Shown here piece after piece: positions 14,146 through 22,339 of a DNA stretch of 23,056 nucleotides. The position numbers were made by a program, and so were the translations under genes. How positions within the stretch are numbered: position 1 is the first letter of the stretch; each line of letters opens with the position of its first letter. The notes under the pieces are model-generated. The model was not told the origin of the DNA, searched no databases, and worked only from the letters and a program-made list of their open reading frames with translations. Source of the DNA: CAYLXU01 sp964388055 (GTDB lineage Bacteria; Patescibacteriota; Minisyncoccia; UBA6257; JACRHW01); NCBI GenBank assembly GCA_964388055.1, contig CAYLXU010000008.1, positions 1 to 23,056 of the forward strand. Direction: 5' to 3'.

Positions 14146-14733
14146 TTACTTCCTCTCCACTCTTTCAACAACGAGGGCGCTATGAAAATTATATGCATTC
14201 CACTCATCAACGCTCCGCGAAAGATTGTATACATTCCAAAGATGGTGAAATACTTCATGCCGAATCACATCCTCACTTTCTCCAACATAAAACTCGTATC
14301 CTCTAGATCTCAGCCCTATACTACAAAACTTTGCAGAGTAGTGCCCCTGTGTATCTTCCCTTTGCCACCTATCAAACTCCACATACGTTGGCTCGCTTAG
14401 AATGCTTACTGTAACCTTACTCTTCTCGCTCCCCCACGCCGGATCCCAATCAAGCACCGGATACCTTCTGTTCACGTAGTGTGGAAAATCATTGTATGCT
14501 CTCTGGATCAAGAGAGGCAACAAATGCTCCCCCTTTAATCTCACGCTCTTCTCCACACACACATCCACAACAAGACCCTCCACTTGAACACGCATCACGG
14601 GTCGCGTGTTCCAAGAGCCTGCGAGATAGGCGCCAAAATTGAAACCGCGCACAAAATCTCCACGCCCACATACCCAAATCATTAAGGTGAACAAGGTGCT
14701 ATAAAACAGAAACCGGAAAACAAACCGTCTCAT
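14146..14733 (-). CDS. Membrane-anchored or secreted HExxH putative metalloprotease B
   Basis: 195 residues. Residues 1-22 are a basic, then hydrophobic, signal peptide or anchor (RRFVFRFLFYSTLFTLMIW). The soluble domain has HEVFHHLW (H159, E160, H163), the zincin motif, close to the C-terminus, followed by DEW and a histidine at 184 as possible third ligands. The plan (N-terminal anchor, about 130 residues, HExxH, about 30 residues) matches protein A next door. In protein A the motif is preceded by DGPKILK and here by SEDVIR. Overall identity is low, so they may be old duplicates or convergent. An AGGAG lies 9 nt before the ATG, and a good promoter with perfect TATAAT lies upstream. The substrate is unknown and the activity is inferred. 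Confidence 0.75.
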   Translation of the reverse strand: MRRFVFRFLFYSTLFTLMIWVCGRGDFVRGFNFGAYLAGSWNTRPVMRVQVEGLVVDVCVEKSVRLKGEHLLPLLIQRAYNDFPHYVNRRYPVLDWDPAWGSEKSKVTVSILSEPTYVEFDRWQREDTQGHYSAKFCSIGLRSRGYEFYVGESEDVIRHEVFHHLWNVYNLSRSVDEWNAYNFHSALVVERVERK

Positions 14734-14764
14734 TCGAAACCACTCCTCTCAACGTACTATAAAT

Positions 14765-14793
14765 ATTATACAATATAAAAATAAAAATAGCAA
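14765..14793 (-). promoter_or_regulatory. Promoter of HExxH protein B
   Basis: Minus-strand TTGCTA (14793-14788), exactly 17 nt, TATAAT (14770-14765). The leader is about 25 nt and includes the AGGAG ribosome binding site at 14747-14743. Confidence 0.65.
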
Positions 14794-14812
14794 TATTCCT
14801 CTGCGGTCTTCC

Positions 14813-14834
14813 AAAAAACAGCACAACGTACTGT
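14813..14834 (-). terminator. Terminator of the folD-tatD operon
   Basis: Minus-strand ACAGTAC-GTT-GTGCTGT (7 bp, one G-T pair), followed by a T run. It lies 18 nt after the tatD stop. Confidence 0.8.
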
Positions 14835-14851
14835 TTGGACAACACCATGTG

Positions 14852-15679
14852 TTACACTCCAAAAAATCTTTTTGTATTTTCGAATGTAATATGTTCCACC
14901 TCGACAAAAGGAGCGCCCTTGATCTCAGCTACCTTCTCCGCAACCTTTCCTACAAAAATAGGTTCATTGCGCTTTCCTCGATATGGTTCTGGAGCAACAT
15001 AAGGAGCGTCTGTCTCGAGCATGATCCGATCGAGTGGCACGTACCGCACACGTTCACGATGTGCCTCTGCCTTCTCAAACGTAATCGCCCCTCCAAAACC
15101 GATATAAAATCCAAGATCGAGAAACTTCTTTGCAACTTCATTTGATCCTACAAAAAAGTGTAAAATTCCCGGATGCTCAGGAAGATTACGCGCCTCGGAA
15201 ACAAGAATTGAGTAAAGATCAAGATAGGCATCATCATCCTTGTTGGGACGACAGTGAATCATCAAAGGTTTCTTATTGGTAACTGCCGCGCCCAACTGTT
15301 CCAAAAAAATTTCCTTCTCCTTTTGTTTTAAGGCGTCATCCTCGATACGAAAATAGTCGAGCCCGCACTCCCCGATCATTTTAAACCTATCGTCTTTAGC
15401 AAGTGTTCTAAATTTTTCTGCGTCAAATTCTTCGTGATAATCCTCACTTTTTTCCTGCGGGTCGCGATGTCGCACTAGGTTGGTGGGGTGAAAACCGAGC
15501 GTAGCAAATACACCTTGGTCACCATATTTCTTTACAAGTTCTAAGGCCGCAAGGGAACTTGTAAAGTCCACCCCAACATTTGCAAACCACACACCCTCAT
15601 CCTGTGCCCTTTTTATTACCACATTACGATCTCCGTCATACGCCGCAAATTGTACATGTGCATGAGAATCAAATAACAT
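14852..15679 (-). CDS. tatD: TatD-family metal-dependent hydrolase (DNase)
   Basis: TatD proteins are TIM-barrel nucleases of the amidohydrolase superfamily, linked to DNA repair and degradation. The 275-residue product starts at ATG 15679 with MLFDSHAHVQF. Metal ligands are visible in order: H-x-H (residues 6 and 8), the glutamate in MIGECGLDYF, the histidine in MIHCRP, the one in LHFFVGS, and the aspartate in LETDAPY. The usual Ser/Gly around the fourth ligand (HxFxG) is kept. The frame is open upstream to 15796, but only the shorter form matches the family start. It overlaps the end of folD by 11 nt, so translation is probably coupled. Confidence 0.93.
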   Translation of the reverse strand: MLFDSHAHVQFAAYDGDRNVVIKRAQDEGVWFANVGVDFTSSLAALELVKKYGDQGVFATLGFHPTNLVRHRDPQEKSEDYHEEFDAEKFRTLAKDDRFKMIGECGLDYFRIEDDALKQKEKEIFLEQLGAAVTNKKPLMIHCRPNKDDDAYLDLYSILVSEARNLPEHPGILHFFVGSNEVAKKFLDLGFYIGFGGAITFEKAEAHRERVRYVPLDRIMLETDAPYVAPEPYRGKRNEPIFVGKVAEKVAEIKGAPFVEVEHITFENTKRFFGV

Positions 15680-16523
15680 AAAGTTGCCTATTAAGTTCAT
15701 AAAAATTCTCGAATAGTTTTGCAACCAAAATCGGTCCTGTTCCTCCCGGAGTGGGTGTATAAAAGGATAATTTTTCAATATCGCCCTGCTCCGCATGCAA
15801 GTCCCCCCTCAATTTTCCATCAACAACACTCGTTCCAAAATCAATGACACCCGCCCCCTCTTTCAAAATGTGGGGATGAATGATCCCAGGATTTCCCGCC
15901 CCCACAATCACAAGATCGGCAGAGTGCAATCCACAGAGAGGATCCAACATATCACTTTTTCTGGTAAGCACGGTGAGCTCCTTCACTCTCCCCATGAGCC
16001 ACGTCGCGATTGGCTTTCCAATCAAAAACCCAATACCCACAACAACCACCCTCACCTTTTCAAGTGCCACGCCTTTACGCTCGCAAATCTCCTGAACTAC
16101 TGACACTGCAGGTGGTATTACTACACTATCTGCATTATAGAACGCCCCACGAGCAGATTCTCCAAGCACATCAATATCTTTCTTTGAATCTATTGCATTC
16201 AAAATCTCGTGTGCACCTAAATGCGTTGCAAGGGGCAATTGCACAAGGACCCCCCCGCAGCCGGACTCTTCTTGCACACGCACAAGCTTTTCAGTGATTG
16301 TGCCCTTTTCTGTGTGTATAGGCAATTGGTAAAGGCGGAACTCAATGCCCAGCTCTTGTGCAACACGTTCTTTCCTTTTCAGGAAACTAATTGAGGCAGG
16401 ATCATCTCCCACCAAAAAAGCTGCCAAAAACTTCTCTGGCTTTTTCTGTCTCTTAAGCCCTTCTATAACTTCTCTTGCAATTTCTTTTCCTGAAACCACG
16501 TTGTTTTCAGATCTATATGACAT
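15669..16523 (-). CDS. folD: FolD methylenetetrahydrofolate dehydrogenase/cyclohydrolase
   Basis: FolD interconverts 5,10-methylene- and 10-formyl-tetrahydrofolate, using NAD(P). 284 residues, usual length. It keeps the DPAS stretch and the lysine of the YxxxK catalytic site (SISFLKRKERV, with phenylalanine where tyrosine is usual), GGVLVQLPL, KPIATWL and the TPTPGGTGP ending motif. The nucleotide-binding loop is unusual: VVVVGIGFLIGKP in place of the common VVGRSxIVGxP, so the NADP-contacting arginine is absent. The DVDG motif reads IDVLG, and GDVD reads GDLH. It may still be active but with a changed cofactor preference. GlyA, encoded at the right edge, would supply methylene-THF. First gene of folD-tatD. 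Confidence 0.92.
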   Translation of the reverse strand: MSYRSENNVVSGKEIAREVIEGLKRQKKPEKFLAAFLVGDDPASISFLKRKERVAQELGIEFRLYQLPIHTEKGTITEKLVRVQEESGCGGVLVQLPLATHLGAHEILNAIDSKKDIDVLGESARGAFYNADSVVIPPAVSVVQEICERKGVALEKVRVVVVGIGFLIGKPIATWLMGRVKELTVLTRKSDMLDPLCGLHSADLVIVGAGNPGIIHPHILKEGAGVIDFGTSVVDGKLRGDLHAEQGDIEKLSFYTPTPGGTGPILVAKLFENFYELNRQLYVI

Positions 16524-16569
16524 ACATTATTACCAAATAATCATAACCCAAACTAAAGATAGGTTTATA

Positions 16570-16598
16570 TTGACGAAATTGCTATAACGTGCTACAAC
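16570..16598 (+). promoter_or_regulatory. Promoter of the plus-strand membrane-protein gene
   Basis: TTGACG (16570-16575), exactly 17 nt, TACAAC (16593-16598). The start would be near 16605. It lies in the divergent gap with folD, so both directions share about 120 bp. Confidence 0.55.
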
Positions 16599-16610
16599 TC
16601 TTGCTAGAGA

Positions 16611-16640
16611 CTGCGGGAGAAACCTCGTAGCAAAAGGAGG
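16611..16640 (+). promoter_or_regulatory. Leader hairpin and strong ribosome binding site
   Basis: CTGCGGG-AGAAAC-CTCGTAG (16611-16630) can form a 7-bp stem with two G-T pairs, ending just before AAGGAGG (16634-16640), which is 7 nt from the ATG. This is among the strongest ribosome binding sites in the window. The hairpin ends just upstream of it and does not itself cover it. Confidence 0.6.
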
Positions 16641-16647
16641 TCCACCG

Positions 16648-16971
16648 ATGATCAAAGTGAATCTACTTCTAGAAGAGAGCGAAGAATCAAAAACCGGTTT
16701 CGACAAAGCAAGAGAAGTACTTGGTGTGATTGTAAGAATTGCGGGTATTGCCACTGCGCTCTTTGTGGGTCTGTGGCTGTGCCTCGTTGGTGGTGTTGTG
16801 CAAATCGTAAACGGCATTACACCGACCGTAAATTCAATGGATATCGGAATCGGTGTCCTAAGAATTATTGCTACGGCACCAGCCGGATGGGCCACGTTTT
16901 ATCTCACGTGGATCATTGGTGGTATTATCATCGGCAGTTCCCATCGTACACCAAAAATCTGGCGGCGATAA
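16648..16971 (+). CDS. Small two-helix membrane protein, function unknown
   Basis: 107 residues, the only gene on the plus strand. A soluble, acidic N-terminus of about 20 residues precedes a hydrophobic helix (about 25-53, rich in Gly and Ala) and a second one (about 68-97, with WIIGGIIIG), then a basic tail ending RTPKIWRR. The glycine-zipper-like spacing (GVVQIVNG, GGIIIG) suggests tight helix packing or oligomerisation. No family is recognised. The strong ribosome binding site, its own promoter and a perfect terminator indicate a real and well-expressed gene. The orientation is opposite to all neighbours, and it converges on the P-type ATPase gene. What it does is unknown. Confidence 0.85.
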   Translation: MIKVNLLLEESEESKTGFDKAREVLGVIVRIAGIATALFVGLWLCLVGGVVQIVNGITPTVNSMDIGIGVLRIIATAPAGWATFYLTWIIGGIIIGSSHRTPKIWRR

Positions 16972-16999
16972 CAGAAAGCTGCATGTAAACTTTTAAGAT

Positions 17000-17030
17000 C
17001 CTCTGGCAATGCCGGGGGTTTTCTTTTTTA
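17000..17030 (+). terminator. Terminator of the plus-strand membrane-protein gene
   Basis: CCTCTGGC-AAT-GCCGGGGG (8 bp, two G-T pairs), followed by TTTTCTTTTTT. The T run overlaps the stop codon of the convergent P-type ATPase gene. Confidence 0.9.
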
Positions 17031-19661
17031 ATCTTTGCTCTCACTCTTTAGGAATCTAAATTTCCCAACTTCGATGAAAAAAATATTCAGTACCCCAAAA
17101 AGTACAAGAAGCACCCAATCGTGCGAAGAAAGCGGCACGGTGCGTAATAAACTAGAAGCCCAAGGAACATAAAGCGCAATCATATACAAACCTATACCAA
17201 TAACAACACTTATATTGAGAAAAGCGTTTGAAAAAATATTGATAGACCAGATAGGTTTTCGAAGCGACTTGAGAGAAAATATATAAAACAATGAAGTAAT
17301 ACCAAGCCCAACAAAGACCATTGTCCGAGCGTAAGAGATATCTCCTGTATTTTTAAGATAAAAGTAGAAAATAGAGAACAAGACCGTATTCGTGACAATG
17401 GCAAAAGTAGTGATAAAAAGTTTCATTTCCTGTGTAAAAATTACTGCTCCACGCCTTGGTTTCCTTGCCATTACGTCCCCATCCTCTTTTTCAAATGCAA
17501 GCGCAACCGCAGGAAATCCTCCTTCTATAAGATTCACCCACAAAATCTGAACGGGCAAAAGAGGAAGTGGGAGCCCAAGAAAAACACTCCCCGCTATAAG
17601 CATAATCTCCGAAAACGCATCCGAGAGAAGAAACGTGATGGACTTCTTTACATTATCAAGAATAATTCTTCCCTGACGAATCGCCTCAACAATAATCGCA
17701 AAACTGTCATTCAAAAGCACAAGATCGGCCGCCTCTTTTGCAACCTCGGTTCCAGATCCAAGCGCAACACCAAGATCCCCTCTAATAAGAGAAGGCGCAT
17801 CATTTATACCGTCTCCCAGCATTGCAACCGTCTCCCCATTCTTTTGCAGCGCTGTCACAATATTTACCTTATCCTCAGGAGAAACACGAGCAAAAATGTC
17901 ATACTCATTAACAATGCTTTGAAGATCCTTCGGAAGATCCCTTCCTTCAATAATCCGCTGCTCATCTTTCAAAATTCCCAGTTCTCTGCCAATGTATGCC
18001 GCGGTATTCCTATGATCCCCTGTCACCATAACAACACGCACTCCGGCACGCTCTGAAGTACGCACTGCATCAAACGCCTCTTTGCGAATTGGATCCGAAA
18101 ACAATATCAAAGAAAGAAAAGTAAGGTCACCAATCATATCGCGCTCAAGATATTCGAGAGAAGAGGAGACATCCTTGTATGCAAGCATAAGCACTCGAAA
18201 TCCCTCCCCAGCGAAATAAGCAACGCTATTATACAACTCATCGCGCACGCGCTTATCTATCACCACGTCCTGAAGCAGCACATCGGGGGCGCCAAAAACA
18301 ATCACAACGTTTCTCCTATCATCAATCCTATGAAGCGCTGCAGAATATTTGTATTGTGAACGGAACGGCAACACGTCGACGCGTGGCATACTCATATCCA
18401 AATCTGCCTTATCTATTCCTACTTCATGAAGCGCATATAAAATCGCTTTATCAAGCGGCTTTCCTCTCATCTGCCATTCATCGCGTGGAGCAGAAGGGTT
18501 TTCTATAAATGCCTCGGAAAGAAGACCGAGGTAACGAAGAGTGAGTAGTTCATCTGTTACACCTTTTCTCTCGATTACCTTTAACAACTCCTCCATCTCA
18601 ATAATTTGCTTGGGAGAGAACACGATCCCCACAAGACGCAAAACTCCTTCTGTAAGCGTAGCAGTCTTATCTGCAGCTATAACCGTTGTTTCCCCCAAGG
18701 CCTCTGCGGCAACCATCCGGCGCACAAGACCACCCTTTTTAAGAATACGCTCGGCGCCAATTGCAAGAGCAATGCTTAACGCAATAGGCAAACCCTCTGG
18801 CACCGCTCCGACAGCAACGGCAATCGAGGTTAAAAACATGTCTGCAATATCATGTCCCAAAAACAACCCAAACACAAAAAGTAGAGCGGAAGCTCCAACA
18901 AAAGCAACACCCAGTATTCTCGCAAGAGAAGAAAACTTCTTCTGCATAGGGGTAACATCCCCCCGCTCACCACGCTTTACCAATTCCCCTATCTTTCCAA
19001 ACTCGGTTTTAGCACCAGTTTCAACAACTATTGCCTCCACCATACCACTTTCAATAAGTGTACCCATGAACACCATATTTACACGATCAGCAAGAACCGT
19101 ATCTCCACCAAGAACCACCGCCTTCTTTTGTACAGGAAACGACTCACCTGTAAGCAAAGACTCATTCACTTCACAATGCACAGCACGCAAAACTCTCGCA
19201 TCGGCAACCACACGCTCCCCTTGGCGGATTAATAGGACATCCCCGGGAACAATGAATTCTGCATCAATTTCGTGAACAGCACCGTCACGCCTCACCACGG
19301 CCCTTTTATCCACATGCTTCTTCAACTGTTGCAATATACGAAACACCTTAAACTCCTGAATAAATCCTATGATTACATTCAACATAATGATGCCAAAAAT
19401 TAAAAAGGCATCTACCTGATCCCCCAAAGCAAAAGAAGCAATGGCCGCAAAAGAAAGTATGGCAACAAAGATGTTTGCAAACTGCCGAAAAAAAATGTGC
19501 AACACCCCCTCTCCATTCTTCTCCGGCAACACATTCAATCCGTACTCACGAATGCGCTGTTCTGCACTACTAGAAGAGAGACCCTCGTGGGAAGAATGTA
19601 ACACCGAAAAAATCTCTTCTAGAGAGAGGGCATACCAACTTTGTTGTAACGTATTCCTCAT
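17028..19661 (-). CDS. P2-type cation-transporting ATPase
   Basis: 877 residues, a P-type ATPase of the Ca/Na/K class (P2). N-terminal cation_ATPase_N (WYALSLEEIFSVLHSS), helices M1-M2, actuator domain with LTGES (170-174), M4 with VPEGLP (287-292), P-domain with DKTATLT (331-337), KYSA in the N-domain (438-441), VTGD (546-549), MLGDGINDAP (614-623), and six C-terminal helices. The phosphorylated residue is D331. Two oddities: the near-invariant glycine of DKTGT is alanine, and the M6 cation-site residues N-x2-TD read NLIEG, so the aspartate that binds calcium in SERCA is missing; M5 N768 of SERCA is alanine and E771 is kept. The ion is therefore uncertain. It begins 12 nt after the exchanger gene, with GAGG just before its ATG. 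Confidence 0.93.
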   Translation of the reverse strand: MRNTLQQSWYALSLEEIFSVLHSSHEGLSSSSAEQRIREYGLNVLPEKNGEGVLHIFFRQFANIFVAILSFAAIASFALGDQVDAFLIFGIIMLNVIIGFIQEFKVFRILQQLKKHVDKRAVVRRDGAVHEIDAEFIVPGDVLLIRQGERVVADARVLRAVHCEVNESLLTGESFPVQKKAVVLGGDTVLADRVNMVFMGTLIESGMVEAIVVETGAKTEFGKIGELVKRGERGDVTPMQKKFSSLARILGVAFVGASALLFVFGLFLGHDIADMFLTSIAVAVGAVPEGLPIALSIALAIGAERILKKGGLVRRMVAAEALGETTVIAADKTATLTEGVLRLVGIVFSPKQIIEMEELLKVIERKGVTDELLTLRYLGLLSEAFIENPSAPRDEWQMRGKPLDKAILYALHEVGIDKADLDMSMPRVDVLPFRSQYKYSAALHRIDDRRNVVIVFGAPDVLLQDVVIDKRVRDELYNSVAYFAGEGFRVLMLAYKDVSSSLEYLERDMIGDLTFLSLILFSDPIRKEAFDAVRTSERAGVRVVMVTGDHRNTAAYIGRELGILKDEQRIIEGRDLPKDLQSIVNEYDIFARVSPEDKVNIVTALQKNGETVAMLGDGINDAPSLIRGDLGVALGSGTEVAKEAADLVLLNDSFAIIVEAIRQGRIILDNVKKSITFLLSDAFSEIMLIAGSVFLGLPLPLLPVQILWVNLIEGGFPAVALAFEKEDGDVMARKPRRGAVIFTQEMKLFITTFAIVTNTVLFSIFYFYLKNTGDISYARTMVFVGLGITSLFYIFSLKSLRKPIWSINIFSNAFLNISVVIGIGLYMIALYVPWASSLLRTVPLSSHDWVLLVLFGVLNIFFIEVGKFRFLKSESKD

Positions 19662-19673
19662 AATTCCTCTACG

Positions 19674-20618
19674 CTAAGCAAAAAACATAAGGGATAGGAC
19701 AAATAATACATAAAGACTAATCATAAAATATCCCTCCCTTTTCGTAAGAACACGTCCCGAAAAAGAAAATACAGTAAAAGCAATAAGTGCAACAAGAAGA
19801 AAAAAACTAATCAAATACAGTGCCGCGTGTGAAGAAACCACAATAGGACGAAATAATGCCACAATACCTACGATTAAAGAATTTGCAGCAGCACTACCAA
19901 GAACATCTCCAAATGCATAATCCTCGCCAGATTCTTTTCGCGACTGATACGCAAGAACAAGCTCTGAAAGGTTAGTCCCCACTGAAAAGAGTAGAAGTCC
20001 GACAAAGAATGGTGCGATGTTTGCATCGCGCATAACTTGTTCTGCAATATCAACGGCGTAGTGAGAGGAAAGTACGAGAGCAACCAAAGAGACAATCAGC
20101 ATTCCGATGCTTCGCACCACCTCAACCCGATTGTCTGCGAGCGTACGCAATGTATCATGCGCAGACAGATGTGCCCCATGAACGACCATCATGCATAAAT
20201 ATCCAAAAAACACAGCCACAAGGACACCGCCATCCATCCGAGAAAGCGTACCGTCTATTGCAAGTACAACGGGCAACAACATTACGATACCCAACAAAAT
20301 CACCTCGAATTTACTGATAGACCGCAAAACATAAATTGAAGAGCGCATTACCGCGGAAAGACCGGTTACAAGTGTCAATAGCACAAAACTCGCTCCAAGA
20401 AGGTTCCCTAAGGACAATGTTGGGATGTTATCAATAACGGAGTTGAGTCCAACCAAAAACTCCGGAGTTGATGTCGCAAGACCCAATACGATAAATCCGA
20501 TTACAAAACTCCCAACTTGAAGACGGGCCCCAATATACGCAAGCGCATTCACGGTTGTTCTTGCCGCCCAACCAAGAACCACAAACAAAAAAAGAAGTAG
20601 TGTGATCTGTAATGCCAT
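19674..20618 (-). CDS. CaCA-family Na+/Ca2+ exchanger-like membrane protein
   Basis: 314 residues from ATG 20618; a TTG three codons earlier is less likely. About ten membrane helices with two inverted alpha repeats typical of the calcium:cation antiporters. Alpha-1 is GFIVLGLATSTPEFLVGL ... LSLGNLLGAS and alpha-2 is LLFSVGTNLSELVLAY ... FGDVLGSAAANS. The key acidic residues (E in TPEF and in LSEL) are kept, but GTSLPE is changed to ATSTPE and GTNLSE, and the second GN is GD. The transported ion cannot be fixed from this. It lies 12 nt after the oxidase gene and 12 nt before a P-type ATPase gene, so a joint role in cation homeostasis is likely. Confidence 0.88.
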   Translation of the reverse strand: MALQITLLLFLFVVLGWAARTTVNALAYIGARLQVGSFVIGFIVLGLATSTPEFLVGLNSVIDNIPTLSLGNLLGASFVLLTLVTGLSAVMRSSIYVLRSISKFEVILLGIVMLLPVVLAIDGTLSRMDGGVLVAVFFGYLCMMVVHGAHLSAHDTLRTLADNRVEVVRSIGMLIVSLVALVLSSHYAVDIAEQVMRDANIAPFFVGLLLFSVGTNLSELVLAYQSRKESGEDYAFGDVLGSAAANSLIVGIVALFRPIVVSSHAALYLISFFLLVALIAFTVFSFSGRVLTKREGYFMISLYVLFVLSLMFFA

Positions 20619-20630
20619 ACTAGACAAAAC

Positions 20631-22280
20631 TTATGTACGCTTAATATGACTCATAGCATATTGAAGCGTAGCATCCGTTTTCTTATGAGGATTTAAAACA
20701 TTCTGAGGGTCAAAAATATGCTTAACCTGTTTAAAAATGTCATATACCTCGCTTCCATACATATCGCGCAAAAAGGGACCTCGTATCATTCCATCATTGT
20801 GTTCTCCTGTGATGGATCCCCCGAACTCAAATACGAGTTCATAAACTTTTTGAGCCAATTCCGGGATAATCTCTCTTGATTTAGGATCGGCAAGATTCAT
20901 AAGAGGGATAATATGAAAATTGGCATCACCCGCATGCCCCGCAATGGTGTATGTAAGATTATAGGGAGAGAGAATCTCCTCAAGTCTTGGCAAAAAGTCT
21001 GGAAGCTGTTCTGGACGCACCACCATATCATCTATAAAGGGAGCGGTGTGTCGATTTTTTATATGTTTACGAAGGAGGCTAAAACTCTCACGGCGAATAA
21101 CCCAGTATTTTTGGGCCTCTTCTTCAGATGTGGTAACCCTCGTTTTTACCCCCAGTTCACCGAGATCCTTCATTGCGCGAAGTGCTTTTGCACGCGCCTC
21201 CTCCCCACTCTCACCAGTAAACTCGGCCATAAGTACCAACTTTGGCATTCCTCCAGTAAGGAACATGAACGCCTCCGGCAGAAACTGAAATGCGATTTTA
21301 AAAATATTTGCTTTAAAGAACTTGATAACATCTGGAAAAAACTTAATAGCAAGACGAAGAGTATTGTCATCGTATGACTCAAAACTCTCAGGGTGATGCC
21401 CCAGAACAATGCTGATTAGTTTTGGAAGCTTCTTTAAGTCTTTGAGGAAAATTACCAAAAGGTTCGAATGGGTATTAGGTTTTACAAGACGCACACCCAC
21501 CTCAGTGATGACTCCCAGCGTCCCCTGCGATCCTACAAAAACCTTTGTAAGGTCAAAAATGCCTGTTTCCCGATTCCAAACATCCCATATTTGGTATCCT
21601 GCTGAGTTTTTAGAAACAGAAGGACGGGCTTTTGCAATTGTTTCATAATGTGTATCAAGTAGGTCATACATATCCCGATAAATCTTCCCTTCCAAGGTGT
21701 GAAGCTGTTTTTTCCCCTCAAGCTCATCTTTATTAAGCGGACGGAACGAATATTCATTTCCATCCACCAATACAACTTTAAGTGTGTTTACATATCGTAT
21801 TGTCTGGCCATACACAAGCGTTTTTTCTCCCCCCGCATTATTCGCAACCATCCCCCCTACCGTACATATTTCACGCGAGGCAGGATATGACGGAAGCAGA
21901 AGATTGTATTTGAGAGATTCTCGTTCAAAGTCTCTATAAAATACACCCGGTTCTACAATAGCGTACCCACCACCCCCGTCACCATGTTCAATCTTTTTAA
22001 TTTGGTTAAAATGGCGCGTCATGTCTATAACCACAGATTCCCCAATCGCAGCACCACTCATGTCAGTACCTCCAGACCGCGTGGTAAGGGAAAAATGGCC
22101 CTCCGGGCTTTGAACAATGAATGTCATAATTTTCCCAATATCACTTGAATCTTTCGGGTACGCAACCACTTCAGGCTTCAACTCAAAAATGCTGGCGTCA
22201 TGACTATAACGCTCTAGCGTCTCTTCTCTTGGGTCAATTTCACCCTGAATCACATAACCAAGCTGGGTTTTTAAATCCAT
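20631..22280 (-). CDS. FAD-linked oxidoreductase (GlcD/D-lactate dehydrogenase type)
   Basis: 549 residues of the VAO/FAD_binding_4 family, which oxidises 2-hydroxy acids such as D-lactate or glycolate. FAD-binding N-terminal half: PEVVAYPKDSSDIGKIM, TTRSGGTDMSGAAIG, then EICTVGGMVANNAGGEKTLVYG and FVGSQGTLGVITEVGVRLV. The C-terminal FAD-oxidase domain has GHAGDANFH, the likely metal/substrate site, and GEHNDGMIRGPFL near the end. No Fe-S cluster domain or signal peptide is present. The substrate is not certain. It is first in a three-gene run with the exchanger and the P-type ATPase (gaps of 12 nt each), a surprising mixture of functions. The start ATG 22280 gives the normal N-terminus; no Shine-Dalgarno sequence is visible. 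Confidence 0.92.
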   Translation of the reverse strand: MDLKTQLGYVIQGEIDPREETLERYSHDASIFELKPEVVAYPKDSSDIGKIMTFIVQSPEGHFSLTTRSGGTDMSGAAIGESVVIDMTRHFNQIKKIEHGDGGGGYAIVEPGVFYRDFERESLKYNLLLPSYPASREICTVGGMVANNAGGEKTLVYGQTIRYVNTLKVVLVDGNEYSFRPLNKDELEGKKQLHTLEGKIYRDMYDLLDTHYETIAKARPSVSKNSAGYQIWDVWNRETGIFDLTKVFVGSQGTLGVITEVGVRLVKPNTHSNLLVIFLKDLKKLPKLISIVLGHHPESFESYDDNTLRLAIKFFPDVIKFFKANIFKIAFQFLPEAFMFLTGGMPKLVLMAEFTGESGEEARAKALRAMKDLGELGVKTRVTTSEEEAQKYWVIRRESFSLLRKHIKNRHTAPFIDDMVVRPEQLPDFLPRLEEILSPYNLTYTIAGHAGDANFHIIPLMNLADPKSREIIPELAQKVYELVFEFGGSITGEHNDGMIRGPFLRDMYGSEVYDIFKQVKHIFDPQNVLNPHKKTDATLQYAMSHIKRT

Positions 22281-22339
22281 AATTTAATTTGTGAGGCCTT
22301 AACAAAACGAAAACGTGGGTTGTTGTAGTAATCAAACAC

